From WJMT01 sp964456985 (GTDB taxonomy: Bacteria; Acidobacteriota; Aminicenantia; Aminicenantales; Aminicenantaceae), in assembly GCA_964456985.1 (NCBI GenBank), contig CAYWDH010000013.1, positions 1 to 61,586 on the forward strand: 61,586 nucleotides of DNA, read 5' to 3'. The notes beneath the pieces are model-generated. The model was not told where the DNA came from, searched no databases, and saw nothing but the letters and a program-made list of their open reading frames with translations. Made by a program: the position numbers and the translations under genes. Below, in pieces: positions 18,255-27,627 of this stretch (position 1 is its first letter; every line of letters begins with the position of its first letter).

Positions 18255-19352
18255 ATGAGGAAGGGACGGATAGAGATCTTATTTTCAATTGTGGCTTGCT
18301 TTTTCTTGATTCAAGGGTGCTCACAGGGCCGAAATCTCACAGAAAAAAAAGTGCCGGTTATATACTGTACAGATCTTTTTCATCCTTATGAAGATCCCGA
18401 TGATCATTTTGATCTGGCTGTGCTTTATGCTCTGGAAGAGCTGGATATACGGGGAATTATTCTGGACCAGGGGAGAAAACAGGACCGCCGTCCCGGATAT
18501 ATCCCTGTAGAGCAGATGAATGAGCTGACAGGAAGAAATGTTCCCTGGGCAGTAGGGCTTTCCGAACCTTTGAAGAATCCAGAGGATGCAGCCTTTGATC
18601 AGGAAGAAAATCACCAGGCAGGCGTGGGCTTGATTCTGGATATCCTCAGAAATTCAGAAGACCGGGTAACCATTGTCACAGTGGGAAGCCTTCGTGACGT
18701 GGCCGCTGCTTTCAACAGAGAGCCGGATCTTTTCAGGAAGCATGTCTCCCGGCTGATGGTCTTTATCGGAGAGGCCAGCGCCGACACCAGGGAATGGAAT
18801 GTAGGGCTGGATCCCAATGGATTTATCCGCATCATGAATTCAGGACTGGATATCTGGTGGGTCCCGTGTTTTGACGGAGGGAACTTCAAAAACCGGGGAA
18901 ACGCATCTTTCTGGCGCGCGGCTCAATCGGATCTTTTGAGATACTGTTCGAACCGGACGATGAATTATTTCATTTATGCCCTGTTAAAAAAGGAGTCTCC
19001 GGATTATCTGGCATACCTGTATAGAGATGTTGATGAAACAGCCAGAGAGCAGGTGCTCTCAGGCACCCGGAACCTGTGGTGTGCTGCGGTTTTTACTGAG
19101 CTGGCTGATCGAAAAATTATAGAGAAGCAGGGAGAATGGATTTCCGTGCCCCAGGATTTGAAAAAACAACAGACTCCGGATGTGGAGGTTTTTCGTTTTA
19201 TACCGGTATCTTTGTATGTGGACAGAAACGCCCGGGTTTGCTATGAGGAATCCGAAAGGTCGAAGAGGATTTTCCGGTTTCAGGTGTTGGATAAGGGATT
19301 GTATCCTCAAGTCATGACCTCTGTGACAGCTCATCTGTTAGGCAGTCTCTGA
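18255..19352 (+). CDS. nucleoside-hydrolase-like lipoprotein
   Basis: A 365-residue protein with a lipoprotein signal (cleavage before C22 in FFLIQGC). The mature part opens with VIYCTDLFHPYEDPDDHFDLAVLYAL, resembling the Asp-rich calcium-binding N-terminus of inosine-uridine nucleoside hydrolases but stretched, and continues with VTIVTVGSLRDVAAAF, like the conserved TNIA/GPLTNVA-type region of that family. A role in hydrolysing nucleosides or similar N-ribosides in the periplasm is possible; the changed Asp motif leaves the activity uncertain. The start was chosen for the signal peptide and promoter position. No operon partner: the next gene has its own sigma-54-type promoter. Confidence 0.6.
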   Translation: MRKGRIEILFSIVACFFLIQGCSQGRNLTEKKVPVIYCTDLFHPYEDPDDHFDLAVLYALEELDIRGIILDQGRKQDRRPGYIPVEQMNELTGRNVPWAVGLSEPLKNPEDAAFDQEENHQAGVGLILDILRNSEDRVTIVTVGSLRDVAAAFNREPDLFRKHVSRLMVFIGEASADTREWNVGLDPNGFIRIMNSGLDIWWVPCFDGGNFKNRGNASFWRAAQSDLLRYCSNRTMNYFIYALLKKESPDYLAYLYRDVDETAREQVLSGTRNLWCAAVFTELADRKIIEKQGEWISVPQDLKKQQTPDVEVFRFIPVSLYVDRNARVCYEESERSKRIFRFQVLDKGLYPQVMTSVTAHLLGSL

Positions 19353-19464
19353 GAAAGTAGGGTCTTTTTACGGCATCGATCTAAAGGTCATAGTGAAGGT
19401 TTTTTAAGTTTCCTGCTGGATTATAGATAGGAAAGGGATCAATTACAGGTTAAAGGCATCCCAC

Positions 19465-19501
19465 TGTTCGCTATCATACATATTGTGTTCATGAACGAAC
19501 A
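19465..19501. promoter_or_regulatory. candidate enhancer site for sigma-54 activator
   Basis: TGTTCG (19465-19470) and inverted CGAACA (19496-19501) flank a 10-bp palindrome GTTCATGAAC (19487-19496). The region lies about 70-105 bp upstream of the predicted sigma-54 start, a usual place for an activator site. No activator gene is present in the window. Confidence 0.35.
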
Positions 19502-19543
19502 TTTTTTGCTGGATAGGGGACAGCTTATCTCTTATCAATAAGA

Positions 19544-19560
19544 CTGGCATACTTCTTGCA
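19544..19560 (+). promoter_or_regulatory. sigma-54-type (-24/-12) promoter
   Basis: CTGGCATACTTCTTGCA: the -24 GG (19546-19547) and -12 GC (19558-19559) are separated by exactly 10 bp, and the flanking TGGCA and TTGCA match the RpoN consensus. The ATG of the permease lies 24 bp further on, after AGGAGG. Confidence 0.6.
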
Positions 19561-19583
19561 TTCTAAAAGATCAGGAGGAATTA

Positions 19584-21926
19584 ATGTTAAAAGCGCATCT
19601 AAAAATTGCCCTAAGAAGCATATTAAGACAGAAAAGCTATACATTTATTAACATAACAGGGCTGGCTGTAGCCATGGCCTGCTGTATTGTCATCTTTTTA
19701 TGGATTAAGGATGAATGGAGTTTTGATAGATTTCATGAGAAAGCAGACGATATCTACAGGGTTGTGGAGACCTGGCAGTATTCAAGCGGTGTGGCCGATT
19801 ACAACCAGGTTACTCCCGGTCCCCTTGCTGCTGTTCTGAAGAACGACTATCCTGAAGTCATAGATTCAACGAGATATTGGGGAGGATATGAAAAATGGCA
19901 GGTTACTCATGATGAAAAAAGCTTTCTCAGCGCGGGAGCTGCCGTAGACCCCTCCTTCTTCAGTATGTTCACTTTTCCTTTTGTCAAAGGAAACAAGGAA
20001 ACCGCATTCCCTCATCCTCATTCGGTTGTCGTCACTCAGAGGCTGGCTGAAAAACTTTTTGACCTTGATGATCCGATAGGGAGGACCATACGTATTGAAA
20101 ACCGCGATTTTGAGGTATCCGCCGTTATAGAGAATCCTCCTTTCCATTCACATCTCAAGTTTGATTTTCTCTTCCTATGTGAAGTTTTTCCGTTCCTAGA
20201 GGAAGGATGGGGAAACAATATGTGTTATACGTACGTTCTTCTTCAAGAAGGGAGCTCCTATAAGGAGTTAAGCGGGAAAATATCAGGCGTTATAAAAGAA
20301 CATAATCCCACCTCCATCGAAACGCTCTATCTGCAGCCGCTTGCTAGGATCCACCTTTATTCCTTGGGAGGAGGGGGACTCATTGTTTACATGTACATCT
20401 TTTCTGTGTTGGGAATTCTTACACTGCTCCTTGCTTGCATTAATTTCATGAACCTGTCCACTGCCCGTTCATCCAAACGATTCAAAGAAGTGGGAATGAA
20501 AAAGGTTATGGGATCTGACCGTTGGCAGATTGTGAAGCAGTTTCTCAGTGAATATATTCTTCTCTCTCTCGGGGCACTCACTTTAGCCATTATTCTCGTT
20601 GAGTTATTTCTGCCTCAATTTAACCGTGTCTTAGGGAGACAAATAGAGATGTGTTACTCAGGAAGCCTTTTCTTGAGCTTACTCGGGGTTGCTGTCTTAA
20701 CCGGTATCATCTCAGGAAGCTATCCAGCGTTCTTTTTATCAGGATTTAATCCTATTTCCGTATTAAAAGGTAATTTTTCCAGTGGGTCCAGAGGTCTTCT
20801 AAGAGGTCAAACCTTAAGAAGAATCCTTGTGGTTATGCAGTTTTCTCTTTCGATATTTTTTTTGGTATGCACCATGGTCGTTTATAAACAGCTCAATTTT
20901 ATCCAAAAAGCAGATTTAGGATTTGAAAGAGATCATATAATACATATGCGGATGAGAGGAGAATTCAAACAAAAATATGATGCCATCAAACACGAGTTTT
21001 TACAGAATCCGAGTATTATCAATGTGACGGCAACTGACAGGACGCCGATTATGTGGAGCAACTCAACTGATGATGTCGACTGGGAAGGTAAAGGTGGAGA
21101 GGAGAAAGTAGGATTTGGTGTAAGGATGGTTGATTATGATTATATGGATACATTTCAAATGGAGATGGCCCAGGGAAGGTTTTTTTCAAAAGAATTCCCG
21201 GCCGATGCTTCTCAAGGATTTGTTGTCAATGAGTCCGCTGTAAAAGCCATGGGAATGAAATCGCCATTGGGAAAGAGCTTCTCAGTCTGGGAAAGAAAGG
21301 GTAAGATAATCGGAGTCATTAAAGACTTTCACACAGAATCTCTCCATAAAACAATCAGCCCCTTTGTTCTGATGATCTGGCCTGAATGGTACGGCCGGAT
21401 GAGCATTAGGATAAAGTCTGAAAACATTCCCAGAACTCTGGGATATATAGAAGGGAAGATCAAAGAGTTTGTACCGGATTATCCTTTTGAATATCAGTTT
21501 CTGGATGAAGAACTTGACAGTCTCTACAGGACTGAACAGCTTACCAGTAAGATTATAGGCTATATAACAATCCTGGCTGTTTTCATTTCCTGTCTGGGCC
21601 TGTTTGGCCTCTCATCTTTTACTACAGAGCAGCGAACCAAAGAGATAGGAATACGCAAGGTTCTGGGGGCTTCAGTATCAGGTGTTGTCCTGTTACTGAA
21701 CAAAGAATTTACGAAATGGGTGATTATAGCCAATATCATTGCCTGGCCGGTTGCCTACTTTGCCATGAGAAAATGGCTGCAAAATTTTGCCTACAGGGCC
21801 GATATCGGCTTGGGGGTTTTTATTTTTTCCGCTGTCCTTGTCTTGATTGTTGCCTTGATGACAGTGAGCTATCAGTCCTTTAAAGCAGCTGTTGCCCATC
21901 CAGCTGATTCTCTGAAGTATGAATGA
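19584..21926 (+). CDS. FtsX/MacB-like ABC permease
   Basis: A 780-residue type VII ABC permease, paralogous over its whole length to the product of 12397-15036 but without the prefix domain. It begins directly with the cytoplasmic helix and TM1 (LKIALRSILRQKSYTFINI... AMACCIVIFLWI), then a MacB-type periplasmic domain, a central TM triplet (LACINFMNLSTARS... KEVGMKKVMGSDR), a second periplasmic domain and the final TM set with QRTKEIGIRKVLGAS. AGGAGG gives a clear ATG start. A sigma-54-type promoter and possible enhancer site lie upstream, suggesting control by an NtrC-type regulator. No ATPase or adaptor is nearby. Confidence 0.87.
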   Translation: MLKAHLKIALRSILRQKSYTFINITGLAVAMACCIVIFLWIKDEWSFDRFHEKADDIYRVVETWQYSSGVADYNQVTPGPLAAVLKNDYPEVIDSTRYWGGYEKWQVTHDEKSFLSAGAAVDPSFFSMFTFPFVKGNKETAFPHPHSVVVTQRLAEKLFDLDDPIGRTIRIENRDFEVSAVIENPPFHSHLKFDFLFLCEVFPFLEEGWGNNMCYTYVLLQEGSSYKELSGKISGVIKEHNPTSIETLYLQPLARIHLYSLGGGGLIVYMYIFSVLGILTLLLACINFMNLSTARSSKRFKEVGMKKVMGSDRWQIVKQFLSEYILLSLGALTLAIILVELFLPQFNRVLGRQIEMCYSGSLFLSLLGVAVLTGIISGSYPAFFLSGFNPISVLKGNFSSGSRGLLRGQTLRRILVVMQFSLSIFFLVCTMVVYKQLNFIQKADLGFERDHIIHMRMRGEFKQKYDAIKHEFLQNPSIINVTATDRTPIMWSNSTDDVDWEGKGGEEKVGFGVRMVDYDYMDTFQMEMAQGRFFSKEFPADASQGFVVNESAVKAMGMKSPLGKSFSVWERKGKIIGVIKDFHTESLHKTISPFVLMIWPEWYGRMSIRIKSENIPRTLGYIEGKIKEFVPDYPFEYQFLDEELDSLYRTEQLTSKIIGYITILAVFISCLGLFGLSSFTTEQRTKEIGIRKVLGASVSGVVLLLNKEFTKWVIIANIIAWPVAYFAMRKWLQNFAYRADIGLGVFIFSAVLVLIVALMTVSYQSFKAAVAHPADSLKYE

Positions 21927-22003
21927 TGGAAAAAGCCGTTTTTTCTTGATTTTGTGCACGTACAGGAAGACAATAAGAAAAAAACTTTTTGAAGGAGAAG
22001 TTC

Positions 22004-23188
22004 ATGGGTGGCGTGTATGAAGAAATAAAAAGCGAGGCAAAAAAAATAGAAAGCCGTCTAAAGGAATGGCGGAGAGATTTTCACCGCCATCCTGAAACAG
22101 CCTTTAAGGAAGAGAGGACTTCTCGCAAAATTCATGAGTTTTTAAAGGAGCTGGGGCTCCCAGTTAAGAAAATAGCGCGAACCGGTCTGAGAGCGGAACT
22201 CGAAGGAAAAGCAGGAGAGAAAGCAGTGGCTCTTCGCGCAGACATGGACGCGCTTCCCATCCAGGAAGAAGGAGATAAGGAATATATTTCTGAGAATTCC
22301 GGCGCGGCTCATGTATGCGGGCATGACGGACACATGGCGATACTCATGGGTGCGGCCAGTATTCTGGCAAAAAAGAGAGATTGGTTTTCCGGAAAAGTGG
22401 TGTTTTTGTTTCAGCCCGCTGAAGAGCTCCCGCCAGGAGGCGCTAAAGAAATGGTAGATGAGGGGGCTCTGGATGGAGTGGATGCCGTATTCGGGCTCCA
22501 TCTCTGGCAGCCTCTCCCCACAGGAACTGTGGGCATAGTAAAAGGACCTATGATGGCTCAGGCTGATAATTTTGAAATCAAAGTCAGAGGAAAAGCCGGG
22601 CATGGTTCTACGCCTCATATGACAGTAGATCCTATTTTTGTGGCCTCCCAGATAGTAGTGAATTTACAAAGCGTTGTGAGCCGCAATACAGATCCTTTAA
22701 AGCCCCTGGTAATCTCCTTTGGGACTATCAATGGAGGAACGGTTTATAACATCATTCCTCAGGAAGTCAAACTTACGGGCACGGTTCGGGCATTTGAGCC
22801 TGAAGTACAGGAGAATGCACAGAAGAGAATTTATGAGATCGCAAAAAACACAGGCCGGGCTTTCGGGGCTTTTGCTGATTTCCGGTATAAAAAAGGCTTT
22901 CCTCCTCTTGTTAATCATGATGAGATGGTGGATTTGGTATTGGAGGCAGTGAGGAAGATCTTAGGGAAGGATAAAATAAAAGACATCGCTCCTGTTATGG
23001 GAGGAGAGGACTTTACCTATTATTTACAAAAAGTCCCAGGCGCCTTTCTTTTTCTCGGGTCCGGAGACGGGCAGGAATACTCGCATCATCACCCAAAATT
23101 CGACATAGATGAAAGAGTCCTCAGTCAAGGAGCTGCCCTCATGACAGGGATTGCCTGTTACTTTCTAAATACTAAGGGCCATTCCTAA
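22004..23188 (+). CDS. M20D-family amidohydrolase/carboxypeptidase
   Basis: A 394-residue metal-dependent amidohydrolase of the peptidase M20D group (N-acyl-amino-acid or hippurate hydrolase, IAA-amino-acid hydrolase type). Metal-site motifs are HVCGHDGHMA, QPAEE (catalytic Glu and ligand), a GLHLW ligand, and a C-terminal MGGEDFTYY; the dimerisation lid sits between. Cytoplasmic, no signal peptide. It probably removes acyl groups from amino acids or short peptides; the exact substrate is not readable. The ATG at 22004 follows AAGGAG closely. It lies 77 bp downstream of the permease gene, so co-transcription is possible but not clear. Confidence 0.92.
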   Translation: MGGVYEEIKSEAKKIESRLKEWRRDFHRHPETAFKEERTSRKIHEFLKELGLPVKKIARTGLRAELEGKAGEKAVALRADMDALPIQEEGDKEYISENSGAAHVCGHDGHMAILMGAASILAKKRDWFSGKVVFLFQPAEELPPGGAKEMVDEGALDGVDAVFGLHLWQPLPTGTVGIVKGPMMAQADNFEIKVRGKAGHGSTPHMTVDPIFVASQIVVNLQSVVSRNTDPLKPLVISFGTINGGTVYNIIPQEVKLTGTVRAFEPEVQENAQKRIYEIAKNTGRAFGAFADFRYKKGFPPLVNHDEMVDLVLEAVRKILGKDKIKDIAPVMGGEDFTYYLQKVPGAFLFLGSGDGQEYSHHHPKFDIDERVLSQGAALMTGIACYFLNTKGHS

Positions 23189-23228
23189 AGAAGAGTGGTG
23201 ATCCTTTTGTTGGACTCCGTAGCCTTCA

Positions 23229-26200
23229 TCATTGATGAGCTGCCTTCCTTTTCATACTGAAGGTTCCCAAGACTTCATAAAGCACAGGAACGACGATCAG
23301 CCTCAGGACAATGGCAAAGAAGAATCCGCCCACATAAACTACAGCCAGGGGTCTATGAAGTTCTGAACCAGTGGACTTACTCAGAACCATAGGAAGAAGG
23401 GCCACGATCATGACCAAGTCCGTCATAATAATGGGACGGAATTTGGTCATGGCTCCTTTTATCACAGACTCTCTTAGGGAAAGCCCTTGTTTTCTGAAGT
23501 CGTTTATTTTGGCAACAAGGATGATATCGTTCTGAGCGCAGATCCCGAAAAGAGCGATCAATCCGATAGTGGAGGAAACATTCAGAGTTTCTCCGGCTAT
23601 GAGAAGCGCCAGAATCCCTCCCACCAGGGTTGTCGGAATGTTCATTATAATGAGAGAAGCCTGCCAGAGAGAGTTAAAGGAAGAGAACAGGATAACAAAG
23701 ATGATCAGGATCACGACCAGCAGCAGAGTGGTCAGATGGCCTAAAGCCCTTTGTTGACTTTCGAACTGACCGCCAAACGTGATATGATATCCAGCAGGAA
23801 GAATGACTTGGTCTGATATTTTTTGTTTGGCTTCCTCAACAAAACTTCCGATATCCCGTTTAGTGAGGTTGCAGAGGATGATCTTGCGTCTCTGGAGGTT
23901 CTCGCGGAATATGGTTTGAGGTCCCTCATCTCTAGTGATTTCAGCAAGTTGAGACAGAGGTATTCGTTCTCCATTGGGGGCATCAATGAGTAGGTTTTTA
24001 ATAGCATCTTCATCGTTTCTGTATTTTTCGGGCAGCCTAATTAAAAGGGATGTGATTCTGTCTTTTTCATATATGTCTGTCACCTCTATTCCGTTTAAAG
24101 CTGTCTCAACCAGGTCAGCCACGTCTCCTACGGGAATCCCGTAACGGGCCAGCTTTTCTCTGTCAGCTCTGATAACAAGTTGAGGAATACCTGTGGTTTG
24201 TTCGATCTGTAAATCAGCAACACCTCTAATGTCAGCCACCACATTCCTGATTTCTTCTATTTTTTCATTCAAAACATCCAGATCGTTTCCGAAGAGTTTA
24301 ATAGACAGCTCTCCCTCTGCACCTGTCAGCATCTCAGCCAGCTTGTTCTGGATAGGCTGTTCGAATATGTAAGCCAGGCCCGGGATTTTATCCAGTTCTT
24401 CCCTCATAGCCTGGGTCAGCTCTTCAAATCCCCTTTTTCTTTTTTCTCTGGGTACAAGCTCGATATTGTAATGGCTGTGGTTCACCGGATGGAGGTGTTC
24501 CGAGCCTTCGGCCGTTCCTGTGGTCCTGGATACAGAAATGACCTCTGGAAAGGAAAGAAAGATTTTTTCAACCTTTGTGCCCATTCGAACGGACTCATCC
24601 AGTGAGGTCTCGGGGAGCATGACCGTTGAAGCCATGATAGCTCCTTCATCAAGAGGAGGAACAAATTCTTTGCCAAGAAAATTAAACGAAACCACTGCTA
24701 TGACAATGAGCGTAATGAAAATAGTGAGGATTATTTTTTTGTGTTTCAAAGCTCCCTGGAGAAGGGATTTGTATTTGGGGGATAGAAACTCTGTTACCGG
24801 ATTTTTTCTTTCTTTGATATGTTTTTCTGTAAGAAGATAAGTAGACAGGATGGGTTTTAAGGTCAGGTTTAGCAAAAGAGACCCAAACAGAGCGGCAGCC
24901 ACAGCAAATGCTGTGGGTTTGAACATAGCGCCTTCGATTCCTTGCAGGGTTAAGAGAGGGAGGAACACGAGTATGATGATGATACTGGCAGAGAAAAGAT
25001 ATTTTCCCACATCATGCGCTGCTTCAGAAGTGAGCTGCATGGTGGAGGCCTGGCCCTTCTTTTCTTTAAGCACGCGGTATATGTTTTCCACCATAATGAT
25101 AGATCCGTTGGCTACTTTACCGATGCCAATGGCTAAACCTCCTATGGACATGACGGTCAGATTGATATCGAAAATACCCATGAAGACGAGTGCGATCAGA
25201 ATGGAGAAAGGAATGGTCAGTGATGCGATCAAAGAGCTTCTTATGTTCCACATAAAAAGCAGCATCACCAGGACAATGAGGATGGCTCCTTCCAGCATGG
25301 TGATTTCAACGTGGTGGATGGATTTAATAATGAGCTTGGACTGGTCATAGAAGGCTTTGATATGGATTTTTTCAGGAAGATCTCTGGTTATTTCAGTAAG
25401 CGCCTCTTTTATGTTTCTGATGGTGCTTAATGTATCGCCGCCGTACTGCTTTTCAACCGTAACATACACAGCTTCTTTGGCGTTGTGACTTCCGGATTCT
25501 CTTCTGAATTTTCGGCCGATTCTGACATCTGCCACATCCCGGACATATATGGGGACATTATTTCTGGATGTAATGACCGTGTTTTCTATATTTTTGATGG
25601 TTTCGATACGGCCGATCCCTTTTATAAGGGATTCCTGACTTTTTTTCCTTATGATTCCTCCTGAAAAATTGCGGTTGCTGTTTTCTATAGCCTCTTTGAT
25701 TTCTTTAATGGTAATGTTGTAGTGCCTGAGCATTTCCGGATTCAGGAATACCTGGAATTGTTTAACGAAACCACCAAGGTTGATGACAAATGAAACTCCT
25801 TCCACTCCCTGAAGCCTGTAGCGGACTGTCCAATCTGCCACGGAACGGAGTTCCATAGGATCCGTGTCTTCGCCCACCACAGCGAATTCAAAAATTTCTC
25901 CCATCCTTGATGAGACAGGTCCCAGGATGGGATGAGAGGTGCCGATGGGAAGACGGCCGACGATAAGTTCGAGCTTACTGGAGACGATCTGACGGGCGAG
26001 ATAGATATCTGTTCCCCAATCAAATTCCACGGTGATCACAGAATCACCTGTGGCTGATTCTGACCGCACACGAGTCACATGAGGGGCTCCGTTGAGAAGG
26101 CTTTCTAAGGGGAAAGTGATCAGTCTTTCCACATCTTCAGCAGCCATGCCCTCATTTTCGGTAATGATAGTGACCAGGGGAGCATTGAGGTCAGGATAGA

Positions 26201-26312
26201 TATCCTTGGGCATCCTTATGTAAGTAAAAACACCCCATATGGAGACCAATAATATGACAAGCAGAGTAAGGAGCCGGTGTTTTAGAGCGAAATTGATGAA
26301 TCTATCTATCAT
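23229..26312 (-). CDS. RND efflux pump, inner-membrane subunit (CusA/CzcA/HAE-like)
   Basis: A 1027-residue proton-driven RND transporter with 12 expected TM helices and two large periplasmic loops. The start MIDRFINFALKHRLL, RMPKDIYPDLNAPLV and the repeated TM4/TM10 architecture are family-typical. Unusually, the TM4 proton-relay region reads GGLAIGIGKVANGSIIMVEN: the paired aspartates found there in AcrB-like and HME pumps are replaced by Asn-Gly. TM10 reads ALFGICAQNDIILVAK, with an acidic residue where it is not usual. It is last in the riboswitch-headed operon, 19 bp after the adaptor gene. Likely exports metal ions or small organics, substrate unproven. GGAGA precedes the ATG. Confidence 0.9.
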   Translation of the reverse strand: MIDRFINFALKHRLLTLLVILLVSIWGVFTYIRMPKDIYPDLNAPLVTIITENEGMAAEDVERLITFPLESLLNGAPHVTRVRSESATGDSVITVEFDWGTDIYLARQIVSSKLELIVGRLPIGTSHPILGPVSSRMGEIFEFAVVGEDTDPMELRSVADWTVRYRLQGVEGVSFVINLGGFVKQFQVFLNPEMLRHYNITIKEIKEAIENSNRNFSGGIIRKKSQESLIKGIGRIETIKNIENTVITSRNNVPIYVRDVADVRIGRKFRRESGSHNAKEAVYVTVEKQYGGDTLSTIRNIKEALTEITRDLPEKIHIKAFYDQSKLIIKSIHHVEITMLEGAILIVLVMLLFMWNIRSSLIASLTIPFSILIALVFMGIFDINLTVMSIGGLAIGIGKVANGSIIMVENIYRVLKEKKGQASTMQLTSEAAHDVGKYLFSASIIIILVFLPLLTLQGIEGAMFKPTAFAVAAALFGSLLLNLTLKPILSTYLLTEKHIKERKNPVTEFLSPKYKSLLQGALKHKKIILTIFITLIVIAVVSFNFLGKEFVPPLDEGAIMASTVMLPETSLDESVRMGTKVEKIFLSFPEVISVSRTTGTAEGSEHLHPVNHSHYNIELVPREKRKRGFEELTQAMREELDKIPGLAYIFEQPIQNKLAEMLTGAEGELSIKLFGNDLDVLNEKIEEIRNVVADIRGVADLQIEQTTGIPQLVIRADREKLARYGIPVGDVADLVETALNGIEVTDIYEKDRITSLLIRLPEKYRNDEDAIKNLLIDAPNGERIPLSQLAEITRDEGPQTIFRENLQRRKIILCNLTKRDIGSFVEEAKQKISDQVILPAGYHITFGGQFESQQRALGHLTTLLLVVILIIFVILFSSFNSLWQASLIIMNIPTTLVGGILALLIAGETLNVSSTIGLIALFGICAQNDIILVAKINDFRKQGLSLRESVIKGAMTKFRPIIMTDLVMIVALLPMVLSKSTGSELHRPLAVVYVGGFFFAIVLRLIVVPVLYEVLGTFSMKRKAAHQ

Positions 26313-26331
26313 TTTTTATCTCCGTTCATTT

Positions 26332-27627
26332 TTAATGGATATGTCCCTTTTTTAAAATCTCTTCATAGAGTTTCGATTTGAGCTGGTAATTTCCTTTACT
26401 CACCACTTCATCACCTTCTGATAATCCTTGTTTGATTTCGATATAGCCGTTTTCCTTAGCTCCTGTTTCAACGACCTGGAGGAAAAACTCTTCATCTTTT
26501 TTGATAAAGACGATATCTTCACCCTGGTCTTCCAAAATACATTCAGCGGGAACGGTCAGGGCCAAGCTCTGATGGTTGATAGTGATTTTAATACTGGCCA
26601 GCATCCCGGCTTTAAGCTTCATATCCTTGTTTCTTACTTCTGTCCGGACGGTTATGGTGCGGGTTTCTTCGTTCAGGACATCGCTTATGTACTTAACAGT
26701 CCCTAAGAATTTTTCCTCAGGAAAAGCAGGGACCACCACTTCAACCTGCTGGCCGATTTTGATTTTAGAGATGTCCTTTTCGTAGATATCTGCATCCACA
26801 CAGAGAACCGTTGGGTCCAGTATGACGAGAATCTCTGTGGATTGGTCTATCATGGCGCCCATCACCACATTCCTTTCTATGATTTTGCCGCGGATCGGTG
26901 CGTAGAGCGTAATAATGGGTTTGATCTGGTGCGTTTCAGAGATTATTTTGACCTGTTCTTCGGTAAAACCGAGCACATGCAGCTTCTTTTCAGCTGCTTC
27001 CAGACTGGTTTCAGCTACTTTAAGGTCAGACTCGGCTTTAAGGAATTCTTTTTTTGGTCCCACGCCTCGGTCAAAAAGATTTTTTTCTCTTTCAAAGCTC
27101 ACCATAGCCAGTTCATGGTCCGCCATGTTTTTATAGTATTCGGACAGGGCGTTTCCCACTTCCTCACTTTCTAGGGTGATGAGCTTTTCTCCGGGATTGA
27201 CCCAGTCGCCGAGCTTGACATGGATCTGGGCCACCCTTGCGGAAAATGCATAGCTCACGATGGCTTTTCTTTGAGGCTGGGCGATGACTTTCCCGGGAGC
27301 AGATAGAGTTGTTTTTATGGGCCTTAGTTGAGCGATAGAGGTTTCTATATCAACAAAATTTTTTTCATCTTCAGTAAGAGTTATCCCATCATCTCTGTTG
27401 AGAGCTCTTCCTCCTGCTTTTCTCCCGTACCCCCTTCTTATTGCTGTGTGGTTTATGTCCGAGCCTCTCTTTCCTCCCACTGCTGAATCCATTGATTCGG
27501 ATTTATCGGGGGCCTCCGTTGCCTTTGTTTGTTCAGAATCACTTGCTTTTTTAGTACAGCTTGGAACAAGCACCAAAAAGAAAATGAAAATGAGAAAAAG
27601 GCAGAACAGCATATATTTTTTTGTCAT
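26332..27627 (-). CDS. RND efflux periplasmic adaptor, lipoprotein (CusB/CzcB-like)
   Basis: A 431-residue membrane-fusion protein. A lipoprotein signal ends at C24 (LVPSC), so it is probably anchored to the inner membrane. The order is a low-complexity Ser/Lys/Gly-rich linker (residues 25-80), a beta-barrel strand, a split lipoyl/barrel-sandwich (VIAQPQRKAIVSYAFSARV and APIRGKIIERNVVMGAMI) flanking an alpha-helical hairpin (residues ~165-225), then beta-barrel and membrane-proximal domains. The C-terminus is GHIH, giving two histidines. It links the RND pump to the TolC-type channel. The start codon overlaps the TolC-family stop as ATGA. Confidence 0.92.
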   Translation of the reverse strand: MTKKYMLFCLFLIFIFFLVLVPSCTKKASDSEQTKATEAPDKSESMDSAVGGKRGSDINHTAIRRGYGRKAGGRALNRDDGITLTEDEKNFVDIETSIAQLRPIKTTLSAPGKVIAQPQRKAIVSYAFSARVAQIHVKLGDWVNPGEKLITLESEEVGNALSEYYKNMADHELAMVSFEREKNLFDRGVGPKKEFLKAESDLKVAETSLEAAEKKLHVLGFTEEQVKIISETHQIKPIITLYAPIRGKIIERNVVMGAMIDQSTEILVILDPTVLCVDADIYEKDISKIKIGQQVEVVVPAFPEEKFLGTVKYISDVLNEETRTITVRTEVRNKDMKLKAGMLASIKITINHQSLALTVPAECILEDQGEDIVFIKKDEEFFLQVVETGAKENGYIEIKQGLSEGDEVVSKGNYQLKSKLYEEILKKGHIH

